This document shows, one piece after another, positions 12,901-26,126 of a stretch of DNA of 64,000 nt (the stretch's first letter is position 1; every line of letters starts with the position of its first letter). Source of the stretch: Thysanoteuthis rhombus (taxonomy: Eukaryota; Mollusca; Cephalopoda; Oegopsida; Thysanoteuthidae). Location of the stretch: the NCBI GenBank assembly GCA_963457665.1, contig OY735227.1:50048344-50112343 (forward strand), written 5' to 3'. Both the position numbers and the translations under genes were made by a program. The notes below the pieces were generated by a model. That model did not search any database and was not told where the DNA came from. It was given only the letters and a program-made list of their open reading frames with translations.

Positions 12901-15535
12901 TGGTTGCCAAGTCTCGTTGGGTCAAGTGAGATCTCGGAACTTTTTCTCACTCTTGCGACTCGAAGAGTTAGAGTTACAACTACAAAGTTGTACCCCCTTA
13001 TAACGCGGGTGTTTTGGTCCAAGATAAACAACCGCATTATAACTGAAACCGCAGCTAATCAAAAGTTAATCACGAATGCACCGGTGATAGAAGGTGTTCT
13101 TCTTAGCACAAAACTCTAGAAAGTATGTGTAAAACACCGACAAATTATTTGTTAATTTATAACAAATTGAAGAAATTTAACATTTTAGTCATATTGAGTT
13201 AGTCTTTTGATGAAATTATATTTTTCTTCGCAGTTTTCTGGACGAGTGGTTGACGACATTGGCGGAATTGTTAGGGGCTACTCCCGATCGCCTTATAACA
13301 CAAACCACACTAAATCAGGGGTCTTCTCTACGACTACTCCTGCAACATCATAAAATTACATAAGTTTAAGTATTATTGACAGAAAAAGAAACATAACCCC
13401 AACCCATATAAGTCAGCTCTGACATCGTCAGTGACCAAGAAGACTTATGTTAGTCCACGGGACCAGACAAAACATCATACACTTAGAACTGCTAGGCCGG
13501 ACAAAACACCCTTGACAAAGATTTCTGTGATTTGAAATAGTATATTTTTTTTACTTGGTCTCATGTTCAAAATGTATCTTTTAAAAGCCTTTTTATGTAT
13601 CCAAAAATAATAAAATAACGTAATACTTCTTTTTATTTGGGCTCATATTCTAATCATTCAGTTTTAAGGCTTGATATTTTTGTTTAGGGCATCCAAATAT
13701 TTGAAAATAATACGTACTACCAAATAATTTATCCAAGAGGATTCACACTGCCTTTGCACTTTAAGTGAGAGTATTTTGTCCTACACCTATACTAGTCACA
13801 TTCCAAAGCCGAGAGAAGGGCGTGTTCCCTATTGTCAAAATATTGTTGGTTTTCTTTAAAGAATTGAACCAAAATTAAGCTCTAGGGACATAGCTGATGC
13901 CTTGATTCGAATCAGCAAATCCACTTAATAGGTCCAGCCGCACAATAGGACCAATCTTGTGAGAATCGGTTTAAATATATCGCTTATTTGATTCGTTTAT
14001 TATGAGTAAAATACCGTTTATTTGTATCAAGCAGCAGTACTACCAAATTAATATATTTTTATATCAAATCTGATAGAATTACTGAAAATATACATTTCTT
14101 GATATTTTTTAACTCGTGACTCAAGTTAAATGTGAAACTTAAATAAGGAAGAAGACGTAGCAGTATAAAGGACATCAGTTGTTTTTCATGCAAGTTATTT
14201 CCCTTGAATTGAGGAAACTTCATGGAGTTTAGTGAATAAAAAAATCAAGTTGTTAGTTTCATTGAACCAGTCGGTTATTGGATCAACTGTTGTTGGTCTC
14301 AAAATGTTCCTATTGACAAGATTCTACTGTACTTGACAAGATCTCATTTCAATTGTGAAAAGTTGCTGGTTCTTCACTTACACCAGTTTAGGATTTTCAA
14401 TTCAGGCATCTGTGAAGGGACGTATTTCTTTAATGTCTTGGGCTTGTTGGAACTACTGACCGGACAATGAGGACTGCTGCATGCTGCAAAACAAGTGATA
14501 ATCTGAAGGGGGGGGGCAGATTGTGAGAAAATACAGCATGCAGAAGTTCCTATTCATGGACAAATTATTCCACCCTCTCCTGGACCTTATAGAAAGAATG
14601 ATGGTGTAACTATCATTTTTGTAACCCCAACTCAATATACCCATATTTAAAAAAAACAAAAAACAGTGGTATTTATTTTCCTGAATCTGTTTAGACCAAC
14701 ACCAATTTAACCGCACTTCAATCACTCGCCTAATCATTTTGCATACTCAACAAATTACTGCCTTGTGAATCACCCCCCAAAAAGGGAGTACATTCAAGGC
14801 CATTCTTCAATGTTCCATTGTAGATTTTTTGAAACAATTGACTTTATTTTTTTTTAGTGCGATGGAGTTATTTTTACGGAGCCCTATTTTTACAAACTGT
14901 TGAATTAAAACAATTTTTTTTGGAAACAAAAATTGAAATCATTTTTGTGTTAAATTATGTAAGTAAATTAGTGAATTAATTTATTCTTTAGCTCAATAGC
15001 TCGCAGGAACGAACAATATGGAGTTGATATGATTTATTATACAAATAGAAATTATGGAAATTATGAGTTTATAAACAAAGTATAAAACTATTTCTTAAAT
15101 ATCAAAATCATCTTTTACATCACAGTTGTAAATTTCCTCCCAAAATGAAAGTTATGTTCATTCAAAATACATTAAGATACCCAAGAAAAATACAGCCATA
15201 ATTGCAAAAAAACGGCTCGAAATAGTTTAGCACTATATGTACATTGTAAATGACAGTCATGTTTGTATGAAGATGGATACAAAATAGGTGTCCTATTCGG
15301 CATTCTACATACTTTGTAAATTAAACCTCTACTTTAAACACTATCATTGCGCTACAAGTTCAAATTTCGCTTTTTCTCAAAAAAGAAAAAAATTCTTAAC
15401 AAAATGATTGTCATATTCATTCAAAACACATTAAACTGCATTAGAAAAATACACTTTTCCTACAAAAACATACAAATATACTAAACCAATGTGACTTGAC
15501 ATTATCATGAGTCCATTCAAACACATCTTTAAATA
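9916..15535. other. Intergenic, no gene recognised
   Basis: AT-rich sequence with scattered homopolymers and one pyrimidine microsatellite (10815-10868). Open frames such as 11382-11648 plus and 12725-12925 minus do not match a known family by eye. A locally less AT-rich patch with several CpG is present at 12860-13330. No splice-consistent exon set could be built. Confidence 0.45.
10815..10868 (+). repeat. (CT)n-rich microsatellite
   Basis: Imperfect CT/TCTG dinucleotide run, part of a longer pyrimidine-rich stretch from about 10775 to 10915. Confidence 0.9.
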
Positions 15536-15539
15536 CTCA

Positions 15540-15965
15540 ATAGGAACCGTCATGCAACCAATTTCTTTTGGAAGCATGCCATTTGGGGTGATCAATTAAA
15601 AAAATTGGAAAAAAAGATAATCAATAAATAAGTTACCTCTCTCACATTTTGTTGGACAGTGATCACTAAAAACTAATTGATAAAAAAACACGTGTGAATG
15701 CTGCTGGACACAAACTAAGAAATCAATTTAGTATAAACATAGATTGCAAACTGATCCCCCACCACATACACTAAAAATTAGAGGAGAATTTTCAAAAGAT
15801 AAAAAACTGTTCCTTCTTGAAATAATAGGGAGTAAATATTTGAATTTTCATCCCTCTTGCTCCATTTGGTGCAGCCCCTATGAGGGATACCTACATAGCC
15901 AGTCAACCAGACCAACTTAAAACTGAAGAAACCTTTGCTAACAATTTTGATTTACAGTTTCTCGT
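15540..15965 (+). repeat. Interspersed repeat family A, near-complete copy
   Basis: This is the longest copy of a family recurring through the window. In order it has 'gcatgc..tttggggtgatcaatt', 'atcaataaataagtta', 'ttgttggacagtgatcacta', 'gaatgctgctggacacaaac', a C run, 'gctccatttggtgcagcccc', and a tail with 'agaccaac' and 'aaactgaagaaacct'. No open frame and no tRNA-like head were found, so the transposition class is unknown. Confidence 0.75.
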
Positions 15966-17007
15966 ATGCAATCAAACAGAGAATCTACTTTAAACACATT
16001 TGGTATTACATGACCAACACAGAGTTATCGATATTCAATAGAACCATTTAATGGAACTATATTCAATAGAACCATATTTAATGGAATCTTTAAAAGAATC
16101 TTGTTTCAGCATTGGATAAATCATTGTAGTGTAGTCAGCATGGGCGTCTGCGGTGAGAACAGCTCCCCCCCCCAGATCAAACCTTCTTAGAGAGGGCAAG
16201 AGGGTTTTAAAGAATAATGGTGCACTTAATGTTTGTTAGTGCTCACTCAATCATGTCATCTCTAGGTCAGGTCAAGGGTCTCTGTGTCAATGGTCAAATG
16301 CACCATCTGAAATCTGGATCATACAGTGGGTCGCACTTGGTTCCTCTACAAATGGCAGATTGAATGCCCACCATGTAACAAAGTTGCCACCAAAATATAT
16401 ATATCCATATATATACCCATCTCCAAAAATATATGCTGTTGCACTCCTGGAGAAGTTGCAGCGAATGCGCCCCCCTCCTGCCTTGGAAAAGTCAATGTGC
16501 AATAAATTTGCATCCATTCGTTCTGTCTTTTCTCCATTATTGATTATTTAATTGCTGTCTTTCTGTTGAACTCTTCTAATGTCGTAAATGGAATTTGTTT
16601 TTTAATGAGTTTTGTAAAAGGCTTTTATTGATTGAACAATTTCTCATTCTTTTTATAATGGCACTTTCCTTTGATTGGCTACAAGGTTAAGCGCTGGGGA
16701 TGTTTTCAAATTACTTTCATAATTTTCGCACTGTCTGCCACAGGTTTGGGAACTATCAAGTGCAGTCAATTTGGTATGGCCATTCTGGCATGAGTGTTTA
16801 GGCGTCAAACATTTTTGACATAAACCCATTCAATAATTGATGTTTTGGTGTTAGGAAAATAATATTGATTGATTCATTATCATTCAAATGTGAAATTTTA
16901 AAAGGCTTTGAATTGTAAATTTAACTTTATGGAAAAATATTTTGAGCTGTAGATAAAACTTGAAGTTAGAAAAAATAGGCGACGGTTTTAATTTGAATTT
17001 ACTCTCT
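15966..17007. other. Intergenic, no gene recognised
   Basis: It contains a short tandem duplication at about 16030-16085 (phrase 'ttcaatagaaccat' twice, 28 bp apart) and a C run near 16166. The open frames at 16287-16551 overlap in three frames and show no recognisable domain. Confidence 0.45.
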
Positions 17008-18048
17008 TGTTATCGACTTCAAAAAAGCGTTTGACTCAAGAGAAAAACCCTAAAGTCATGGAGGCAATCACTCAACAAAGTGTACATCCAGTATATGTTG
17101 AAGTGCTGAAACATATATACAATCACAGCAGCTCCTTTATCAGGTTACATAAAGACTCGGACCCCTTTCAGCTCCAGAAAGGAGTAAGACAAGGTAATAC
17201 CAGCTCACCTAAACTCTTCTTAGCCTGCCTCGAGAAGACTAGACTGGGAGAGCAAAGGAATTAAAATAGACGGCGAGTATCTGAGCAACCTCAGATTTGC
17301 AGATGACATTGCCCTCTTTGCAGAGAACCTACACAACCTCCAACTAATGATAGATGAACTAAATGAAGAGAGCAAGAAAGTCGGCCTACACATGAACTTC
17401 AGCAAGACAAAGATCATGTGCAACAACCACATTGGAGATAAAAACACTAAAATCAAAATCGGGGACACAGATCTGGAGAAAATAGATCACTACATCTACT
17501 TAGGACAACAAATCTCCATGAGACCCTCAAAAGAAGAAGAAATCAAGCGAAAAATCACACTAGGATGATAAGCTCAACCTTCAAATAAGAAGATCTCATT
17601 AATCCTAAAAAGAAGGGTGTATAACCGATGCATTCTCCCAAGAGTCCCTTATGGAGCTGAAACATGGAACCCAACCAAGAGATAGATCTGCAAACTGAGA
17701 ACCATGCAACGTGCACATGAAAGAATTATGCTGGGTCTCTATTGGAGAGACCACAAGACAGCACAGTACATCTGGAAAAGACAAGAGTCAGAGATATCAT
17801 AGAATCCATTAAAAAACTCAAATGGCAGTGGGCTGGCTATGTTGCAAGAATGGTGGACAACTAATAGACTCATGACACGGATCCCCAGAGATCACATGCA
17901 CAACCGAGGCTGGCAGAATATTAGATGGAGGGACAAGCTAGACAAATTCAGAAAGTACTGGCTCCGCGACGTCCATGATAGAGAAGTGTGGCGAATCCTG
18001 GGGAAGGTCCAATGACGGACTTTGAAAGACTGATGATGATGATGATGA
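17008..18048 (+). pseudogene. RTE-like non-LTR retrotransposon, 3' half, decayed
   Basis: The 5' edge encodes VIDFKKAFDS, the reverse transcriptase A-motif region. It is followed by QQSVHPVYVEVLKHIYN, then QLQKGVRQGNTSSPKLF, then the catalytic FADDIALFAENL at about 17297-17332, then KTKIMCNN and HYIYLGQQIS. After 17568 the frame is broken repeatedly, but the C-terminal [24 protein letters not shown] region can be followed to the end. The copy finishes in a GAT/TGA microsatellite (18031-18048), the usual tail of RTE elements. The N-terminal endonuclease is absent. Two further fragments of the same family lie at 30999-31372 and 52438-52913. Confidence 0.85.
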
Positions 18049-21000
18049 CTCTCATGTTTCAGTTTGTTTGAAGTAAATGAAACAGTAAACTAAATGTTCA
18101 AGAATTGCCAACGACTTAATCAAAAACAAAAACTAATTTCCCTTTGATTATAATGAACATTCAATCAACAAAACAGGTGCACATTTTAAGCAATTTTACA
18201 TTAAATAAAACCATCACCGTTTTTTCTTACACCTTCCTAACATCAGTCACCAAATGGGCTTTGGCAAAATGAAATGATACCTAAACACTTATATACAAAT
18301 GCCCACACCAAATCGGCTTTGCCAAATAGTCCTATTCCATTGCCTCAACCCTTCCATTGTTGTGTATCCATTGTTTTGCCAAACTGAAAGGCTAGATATG
18401 GTGACAGTAGATCACATATGGACGTTCTGTAGCTTGGTATGGATTCTCTTTTGACCAAGTCTCTTGGAATTAAGAATGAAGCTAAATCTGAAAAAGACAA
18501 TATTTGATTTCAAAATACAAGCAGAATGACGGATTTTATTAATATTTTGATGTTTCATTGTACTGTTGTGTCTTATTTTCATTAATTAAAAATACAATGC
18601 AGAGTACTGAATAGTCTGTTGGAAGTTGTCCCTAATCATGTGATATCACTTCCTTCAGGTCCTAGCTACAAAACCATATTCCTGAATTGAGAGCTCTCTT
18701 CATTTTCTTTTTAGTATTTACTGAATCTGTTTTCAGGAGCATCTTGGTTTTACCACAACCATACATACCAAAACATATTCAATTCAATAACCTTATTTTC
18801 TCCAACACACAAAAATGCATATGCCTTGTCTTATCTGATTACTCTTGCATATATCCTATCCTTAATCAATGATATTGTCTTGGTCCATGAATCACCAGGC
18901 ATTATTGGAACAGAATTTTTTAGCTAATGTGCCGTCAGGTAAAAATGTGACACTAGGGGGCCAGGAGTCCCCCGTGTCCTGAAAATTACTATGGCTGTTA
19001 CCAAAAATTACTATGGTTATTACTAGTAATTACTATTGTTATTACAAAAGGAGTTATCTGTGTTAAAAGGGATAATGTGTTTTTCGAGATAATATGAGAA
19101 TTGTGTGCTTCCAGGTGCGGGCATCTGCGATTTCTCAATCTAGTGTCATCTGTCAAATCCTGGGTTGCAAAAACAAATGCTTTTGGAAAAAGGTTTTGTT
19201 CCCGATTTGATAACCATGTCATGGGAAGTTGAGTTATCTGTACTTTTTCAATCTAGTATCATCTGTCAAGTCCTGGGGTTCAAAAACAAAGCCAGATATA
19301 AGGGCCAGTATTTGGGGTCTAGAGAGAGAGAGAGTAAAAGCTTATGAAAGAAAAGTTATTTGCAGAGTCCTTGGGAGAGGGGGAGACTAATTTATGATAT
19401 TGAACAGACCTGCGTCGCGAGATGAATGAGGGTCAATGTTTTGGGTTTTTCCGGAAAGGTCGAGATGGCAGGAGAGCGAGAGATAAGAGAAGGGACAAGA
19501 GATACAGTATCGATACCAAGGGCTTAAATAGGAAGATTTTCGTAACAAGCAAGCAGAATAAAATTTGGGTTTGGAGAAGAGACTCGCTGCCAGCCCTTTC
19601 TTGTGTCAGCCGTCCGCCCTTAGTAACCGTCAACCGCTGCTACCATTCAGTATACTACCATTCGTGACATGAGAGACCAGTCGTCATTTTGACTCAGATA
19701 ATACTCGGCCTCCTCTCTTTTCAACTGCGAATAGGCATTTCCCGTCTCCAGAGATATTGATAATCAATATTCTATATAAAACATATAAACGAAATCTCGT
19801 CTTGTTGCCTTCTTTTACTAACCCAGACCCACGGCTGGTTTAGTATAGTTTGGTGAGACCACCACCCCCAACACGAAACCCCACAAAAACAATGACCTTT
19901 GCTATATCAGAATTCTATTCAATCATCCCTAGAGTGTCTGAACAGAAATGACTCAAGTTACATTTTTTATGAGAACATTTTGAAAAAAGTGAAAGTTATA
20001 TTATAAAAGCAATTAGGGATAAGTAAAACATAATATAGGCCGAAATGTATTTAAGAAATGATTAGTTGGAGTGTGCAGACAAAAAATGTATGAATGACAG
20101 CTTAGTTCCTGGATTGATCAGTTTCTCTTGCTTCTTGCATCTCCTCTTGACTCTTCAGTCCAGCTTTCATCCTTATCTCTAATCTGGTCTTTGGTCTCTT
20201 CTACTACTATCTCAGATGATGTGCCCAAATTAAAAGCTTTTCTTTGTCCTGTCAGTCTCAATTTTTGATTGATACTGGAGGCCACTGCTTTAGCTAAATG
20301 CCACTTTGATTCTCATTTCGTCTCCACCAATCAAAGACTACAATAGACTCAAGCACATTCCCTTTTATCCATCTTATACTGCTACATCAAATTTTTATTT
20401 CAGGAGTAAAACAGAAAATGATGCCCTACCTGGATTATGTACATTGAAAGATAGTAAACTAATCTAAGGAGCATTTGAAATAGAATTGCGCAAATGAAAA
20501 TCTAGTTTATGAAATATTGATATTCATATATGTAAACACATGACAGATTTGGGCGCCAAAAGACAAACATCATGTTTCTTCTTGCTGTCAAGATGTAAAG
20601 GCATAAAGATTCCCGCTTGGGTCAGAGCAATGAGAGATGCCGTCCAAGTGCAAATGTGAAGCCAATGACAACAATTTTAAGCTTCAACACAAAAGAAAAG
20701 ATGGGACAAATTGCTTCTTTGGAAAAAATCAACCTAGACCTAATACAAAGCATGTAGATAAGAAAGATATAAATAAAATTCTGAATCTTCAAGATAAGAA
20801 AAATTGTCATATCTTCTTCTGTTTACTTCTTCATTCATTAGTTGATATAACTGCCTTTTCTTCTTCTCCTGAACTGTTACCACTTTCCAATACTGGAAAA
20901 CTATGTTTAATATAACTCTTCACGTCATGACAACTTCATTCATGGAACTTCCCCTGTACATATGTTCTTCAAACATTATCACACTTCAGACGTTGGACTG

Positions 21001-22849
21001 TTGACATTTCTTCTACTAATTAGTTGTCACAAAATAATTTTTGTTGTTGTTTTATACAATATTAGTGTTTCTGGCCAATTCATTTAGTCTTTCTCTACTT
21101 TTTTCTGTAAAGATGAGATACCATAGCCCTTCGCTCAAATATTATGCTGAATATTATCCAGCATTGCCATAAAAACTTCCAAGGTGAACATAAGATTACT
21201 AAGATGAAGAGTAAGATATACAAGCCTGAAAGAAGTATCAAGAATGAGTAACAAACTATATAATTCTGTGTACCATTGTAGCAATACCACCAGAATGGAT
21301 GTGGATACTATTTAAAGTAATGCATCTAGAGTTTATATTAAATGCAAGTCAGTGAGTTGTGTGAAAATCATGAATGAAATAGCATGAGATAAACTCTTAG
21401 TAAGGAAGAGAAAACATGAGGGCCAAAGATCAAAAGTGGACAAATCAAATGAAAAACAAAACATGGGAACATTTTTGTTTCAACAAACAAGAAGGGTTTG
21501 TTTAAGTAACTCTAGATTAGTGTTCATGCAGTTATTATGTGGCATGAGTGAGAAAGACATTGTCTTTTGTGTATGAAAACAGTTCTGTGAATAAGTAAAT
21601 AAATCAAGTTGTCTTTGGAAATATGTGTGCGCATAAGGAAAGTCTCTTATAGAATGTGCATTTATGAGTGAATACTTATCTTGCCCTGGTTGAGATGACC
21701 TGCTTTGTTGTTGATGTTTGTGTAGATGAGAACTTGTGTTCGTATTGGTATGAGCCACTGCTGTTCAGTAGATCTGTTGGTGACTATTATGTCTGTTTAC
21801 GCCAAGGCTTTACTGCTAGTCAATGCATTCAGCCAACCAGGGGTCAAATGGTTACTGGATGGGTGTCTTATTTGTAGTAACACTGATGCCAAGAAGTTTG
21901 GTCTTTTGGTGATTTTAAGAAATATCATTTAAAGATTAATTAAAAGTTTTGTTTTGTAAGTTGGATTTAAATAGAGGTATGACACGTCAAAAAGTTTTGT
22001 AGATCAACAAATTCGAAAATATTCAAATTACGACATAATTGGTTATAAAGAGTCAATATGTACAATCAAATAATCTAACAACGCTGGAAACATGACAACT
22101 GACGACGTGGATATAATATCTGGTAATTGATAGAATAGTTAAGCATATAACTGTTGTCAATAATGTAGAAATGATTCAAATGAACAATAGGTGATCAAAG
22201 ATTTGCCAATATAACAAAAAGTAATATATTGAACTGATTCAACAATTTAGCGTTCTCAAACAGATTCTATTTCATGACATTCTTCACTCCCCTTTTCTGA
22301 GTGCCAAGGTTTAAAGGACGAATTGTTATGTTGTAATACTTGTGTCAAAGTCCGTTTATACATAAACCCTAACAACCAAAATAAAAGCCTTTATATCATG
22401 AGTCAAGTTGAAGATCAAAATACACTCAAAAGAGGAAAAAGTTGAACTGGAAAAGAAAAGAATGCAAAAGATGAATTATTATGTATCTAAGACAATTCAA
22501 CTGATACACATACAAGGCAGTATGAAATGTGCACATAACAATAACTTCGTATACAAGAATGTATACTTTGTCAAGGCAATAAATGCATACACGATGTAAT
22601 AAACACTTACAGGCATTACGAGTTACATTAAAAACTATTTTTGTTGATTTATCTCTGCATATTTTGTTTTTATCTTCAAAAGTTTGCAAGTCAAGATTTA
22701 GGTGTGTTTTCAAGACCTGGGCATCTTTTGTGCCCGAAAACACAGTAATTTAACTAGGAAAAAATAATAGAAAAAAAAGCATAGTGATGATATTTTTTTT
22801 CATGTTTCTGGGAGGGCCAGGTGTATTTTTTAAAGATATAATAAGTGAA
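18049..22849. other. Intergenic, no gene recognised
   Basis: No exon could be supported. Small-scale repeats are present: 'aattactat' phrases repeated at 18983-19045, and a ~50 bp duplication at 19132 and 19244. A less AT-rich, purine-rich patch lies at 19310-19640, and its 66-81 codon frames on both strands overlap and resemble nothing known. Confidence 0.45.
19125..19295 (+). repeat. Short direct duplication, ~50 bp, 112 bp apart
   Basis: Copies starting near 19132 and 19244 share 'tcaatctagt.tcatctgtca' and 'tcctggg..gcaaaaacaaa' with a handful of mismatches. Confidence 0.7.
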
Positions 22850-22854
22850 ATTAC

Positions 22855-23420
22855 ACCGTGTCCTTAACCGGTGTTTCCGCCCATTTGCGTCAGAAGTACG
22901 ATAACAACATTGATAACTCGATAATTCTGCTGATGGTTATCCAACCGACGAATCTGTAGATGATAACAATGAAGTAATTGTGGACGACAACGATGACTGT
23001 GTCGTACTAAGAAAAGCTTCAAGAACTTTCATTACTATTTCGACTAATTTATCCATCTGCCCACATAGAGACTAAAGGGAAGTAACTCTCACCGACTCGG
23101 TAAATCTTCACCTATTAATGAAAAAGTTATAAACATTCAATCGGACCAAAAAAAAAGATAAGAAATTGTTTACGTTTTTGTCTGAAAGGTTAGTTTTCTT
23201 TTCATTGTTTTTTTGGCTCGTTCAATCCACACACTATTGCAGTATCGCACATCTAAATAGATACATTTACTAATCATAATTCAATTTCGTTTTGAAAGAT
23301 ATCTCTCGACTTCTACAAGATGAGAGTTTGGATTCCCCTCGTACCGGGTCTGGGATGGCTGAGATGAATGGTAAAATATTCGGGTTTATTTTGCTGCAAC
23401 TCAATTCCCCAACCTAGAAA
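22855..23420 (+). promoter_or_regulatory. Possible CDK10 promoter/5' UTR region (CpG-richer patch)
   Basis: Against a strongly AT-rich, CpG-poor background, this stretch has clustered CpG (for example near 22857-22920, 22948-23010 and 23090-23100, and again at 23330-23375). It lies 1.3-1.8 kb upstream of the CDK10 start codon on the same strand. No TATA box or initiator can be assigned confidently, and the promoter role is inference from position and composition. Confidence 0.3.
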
Positions 23421-23541
23421 TAGAAATAAATACTGAATTTTCTCTCAATTTCAGATGTGGATGCTGGATTAGTGATCCTACCAATAGGTTAATAATCATT
23501 CTCTAATCCAATATCCCCAACTTGTAGATCAGTACACGTTA

Positions 23542-23683
23542 GGGCAATGGTTACCTTTCCTGTTTTAAAATGACCAGCTGCAGAATAACAGACGCTTATG
23601 ACGGACTAACACTAAACCTCAAAACTTTAACCCTCTCTGGGACAGTGGCCATTTTAAAATTAGGGAAAGGTTAACAATTGCCC
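23542..23683. mobile_element. Small inverted-repeat element (MITE-like), ~142 bp
   Basis: The ends are imperfect inverted repeats of ~37 bp: left 'gggcaatggttacctttcc' then 'ttttaaaatgacca'; right, reverse complemented, 'gggcaattgttaacctttcc' then 'attttaaaatggcca'. The ~70 bp interior has no coding content. No target-site duplication is evident. The element sits ~1 kb upstream of the CDK10 start codon. Confidence 0.6.
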
Positions 23684-24645
23684 AAGTTGGACAATGAAAA
23701 AAAAACAAAAAACTTCCTGGATTTTAGTAAAATCTATTTTGCTGAAAGACCTGAAGTGAATAAGGGATTATCAAAGGATTATTCAATATGAAAATTGAAA
23801 TCAATTTTTTTTGTGATTTTCAAATTCTGTGTCCGATCATCTTGTTGGCTACATACAATAACGAAAAACGAAGTTGGATCTCCTTGCCTCCTCTCAACTC
23901 TTTACATAATATTGTTCAAACAATGATAAAATTTATGATTTCGAAACCAAAATAAACTTTGGTGTACAGTTTGTAGTGGAAAAAAAAACAATGCTTTCGA
24001 TTTTTCTCTAAATACAAAAGGATTTGTCATTATTTGGATTAGCTCAGATTCAACAAAATGTCAATATTTGGCAAGGGAGGTAATCGTCCAATATGCTACT
24101 ACTGTTGAGAAAATTTTGAATTGGCAATTTTTTTGAATGATTATAAGTGGCTCGATTTTTCCGATGTTCAAATGACTTTATCTTTAATAGGGTTAGTAGG
24201 TAAGGGATTACGTCACTGGTTAGGCTTGGAATAAGGATCAGTTGGTAAGTAGGTTTTTGCTTAATCATGCAAGAGTAGCAACAGAGACATTTTATTTGAT
24301 TGAAACAAATAGTTGTCTGATTTAATTCATGTGTTTCTTTTCATTCCAAATTTTATAAAATGCAATTTCAATTGTTCAAATTTTCTTTTGGTTTCTTCTT
24401 CTTCCGTACAATTTCTTTAAAATCCAGCAACTTTAACCTTTTCTTCCATAAAGTCTAGCCACTTTCAGCCACAAAAATGGCCAGTTTGAAGATTTGGTCT
24501 GTATGAAGTTGCAGCTATAGTGTCTCCATGGATTATCTCCCATGCTAAATCTTACCTAATCCAAATTTTCACCAATATATTTTCAGGTAAATTCCAAAAG
24601 TAATTCCAGTTTTTTAGTAAATTTTCCTGTTATTTTGTTGTAGCA

Positions 24646-24666
24646 ATGGCTGTTCAGTGGCTGTAA
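24646..24666 (+). other. Candidate 6-codon uORF upstream of CDK10 start
   Basis: An ATG at 24646 opens a six-codon frame (MAVQWL) closed by TAA at 24664, 18 bases before the CDK10 start. It is in the same frame as CDK10. A TTGTTGTAG acceptor-like sequence ends at 24643, so this may be the start of the first coding exon after a 5' UTR intron. Whether it is transcribed or translated is unknown. Confidence 0.35.
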
Positions 24667-24684
24667 AAGAAGTTCCAATTCAAG

Positions 24685-24768
24685 ATGAGTGATAAAAGAT
24701 CAAATCGTAATGATTTCTTCTATTCTTTCCTTACGGGTGATTTGATTGAGATTCCAGAAGAAGCCAGG
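24685..24768 (+). CDS. CDK10: CDK10 coding exon 1 (residues 1-28)
   Basis: Starts at the ATG after an in-frame TAA at 24664 and ends at AGG|GTAAGT, phase 0. It encodes a poorly conserved N-terminus ending IEIPEEAR, positioned like FFTVPPEHR of vertebrate CDK10. This is the least certain exon because conservation is weak. Confidence 0.72.
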
Positions 24769-26087
24769 GTAAGTATGATTTTTGAAAAGTTATTTGGAAG
24801 ATTCTTTCTTAAAGTAATGATGTTCATCTTTCATTCCAAGCGTCTTTCTTTCATTTCCAGTAAACTTATTAATACCTCTTCCCTCTTGATTGACTTCTTC
24901 TTTGAGTGATGAAAGTCGTTTCACTTCCTCAAAACCCTTTTTGAAATTGTGGAAAAAATTCAATAGAAACGTTTGCATACACAAAGAATGATAAAAAATC
25001 ACGTTCAGATTCAATTATAATTTTGCTAAATGAATGGTCTCCATTCTGTCTCTACAGACTATGAAATGACCCTGGAGTATCCCCTCCAGGGCACATACCT
25101 TGACAAAACATCTGGAGATCTAGGGATGCCCAGTCATCAGAATGCCCCCTCACGGATGTCGTCTAAAGGAAAGCAGAGCGCAATACATTCAGTGTCAGCT
25201 TGGCTGCTGGAGCTACTATTTTTGGCATCCCACCGCCTTAAGGGGGCTCCACTTCTTGGCTCGGAATCCTTTCCTAGACTATTTACCATCCTAAGGTTAG
25301 AGAGCTCAATTTTCCCTGCTATTATTCTTATAGCTGGGGGATGGGTGATGAAGAGAATGGATTCATGCCTTTCCCTAGGGCATGTGCTAAATGAACATAA
25401 ACAGCTTGACCGGTGTTTGAACAGGAGTGTCTGATTCCATTGTCTGCACTGTTACCAACTATGCTAATCACAATTCCCCATGAGAATCTTCTCCTCGATA
25501 ATCTTTCTTCAAAGTTTCATCATTAAAACATAAGGATGAGCAATGTATTTGTTGTTGATTTTTGAGGTCAGATAATAATTTATTTTGCAGAATGGAAGAT
25601 GCCGAAGTGTCACAGACTTTGAAAAGATGAATCGGGTTGGTGAAGGGACATATGGAATTGTCTGTGAGTATTTGTACCAAAATTATCAATGTTGGTTTCT
25701 TCAGTTTCAAGTTGGTCTAGCTAGCTGGCTATGTATGTAGGTATAACATGTATAGATTACGGAGCAGTGGAAATTTAAACATTTACCCCTTATTATGTCT
25801 AGAAAAATACACTTTTTTGTTTTTTGACCTCCCCACCCCAATAGGTTCAATTTGCCATGTAATTTATGCTAAATTGACCCCTTAATTTTTGTCTGGAATT
25901 TTTTTTTTTTGAAAGTTTAGACTTTTGTTGCGCAGTGACTTCAAAATAAGTTGAGAGATGTAACTTATTCATTGATCACCCCTTTTTCGAATTCTTATGA
26001 TTGATCATTCCTGATGTGGCATGCTGCCAGAAGATATTCGTCAGGTGATCATTTTTATTGAGTGACTAATAGACCTGTTTGTATATG

Positions 26088-26126
<39 letters not shown>

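Noticed and set aside
25030..25434. 134-codon plus-strand open frame
   Set aside because: It lies inside a dispersed repeat with an inverted relative at 27150-27520 and shows no protein motif; it is also within CDK10 intron 1.
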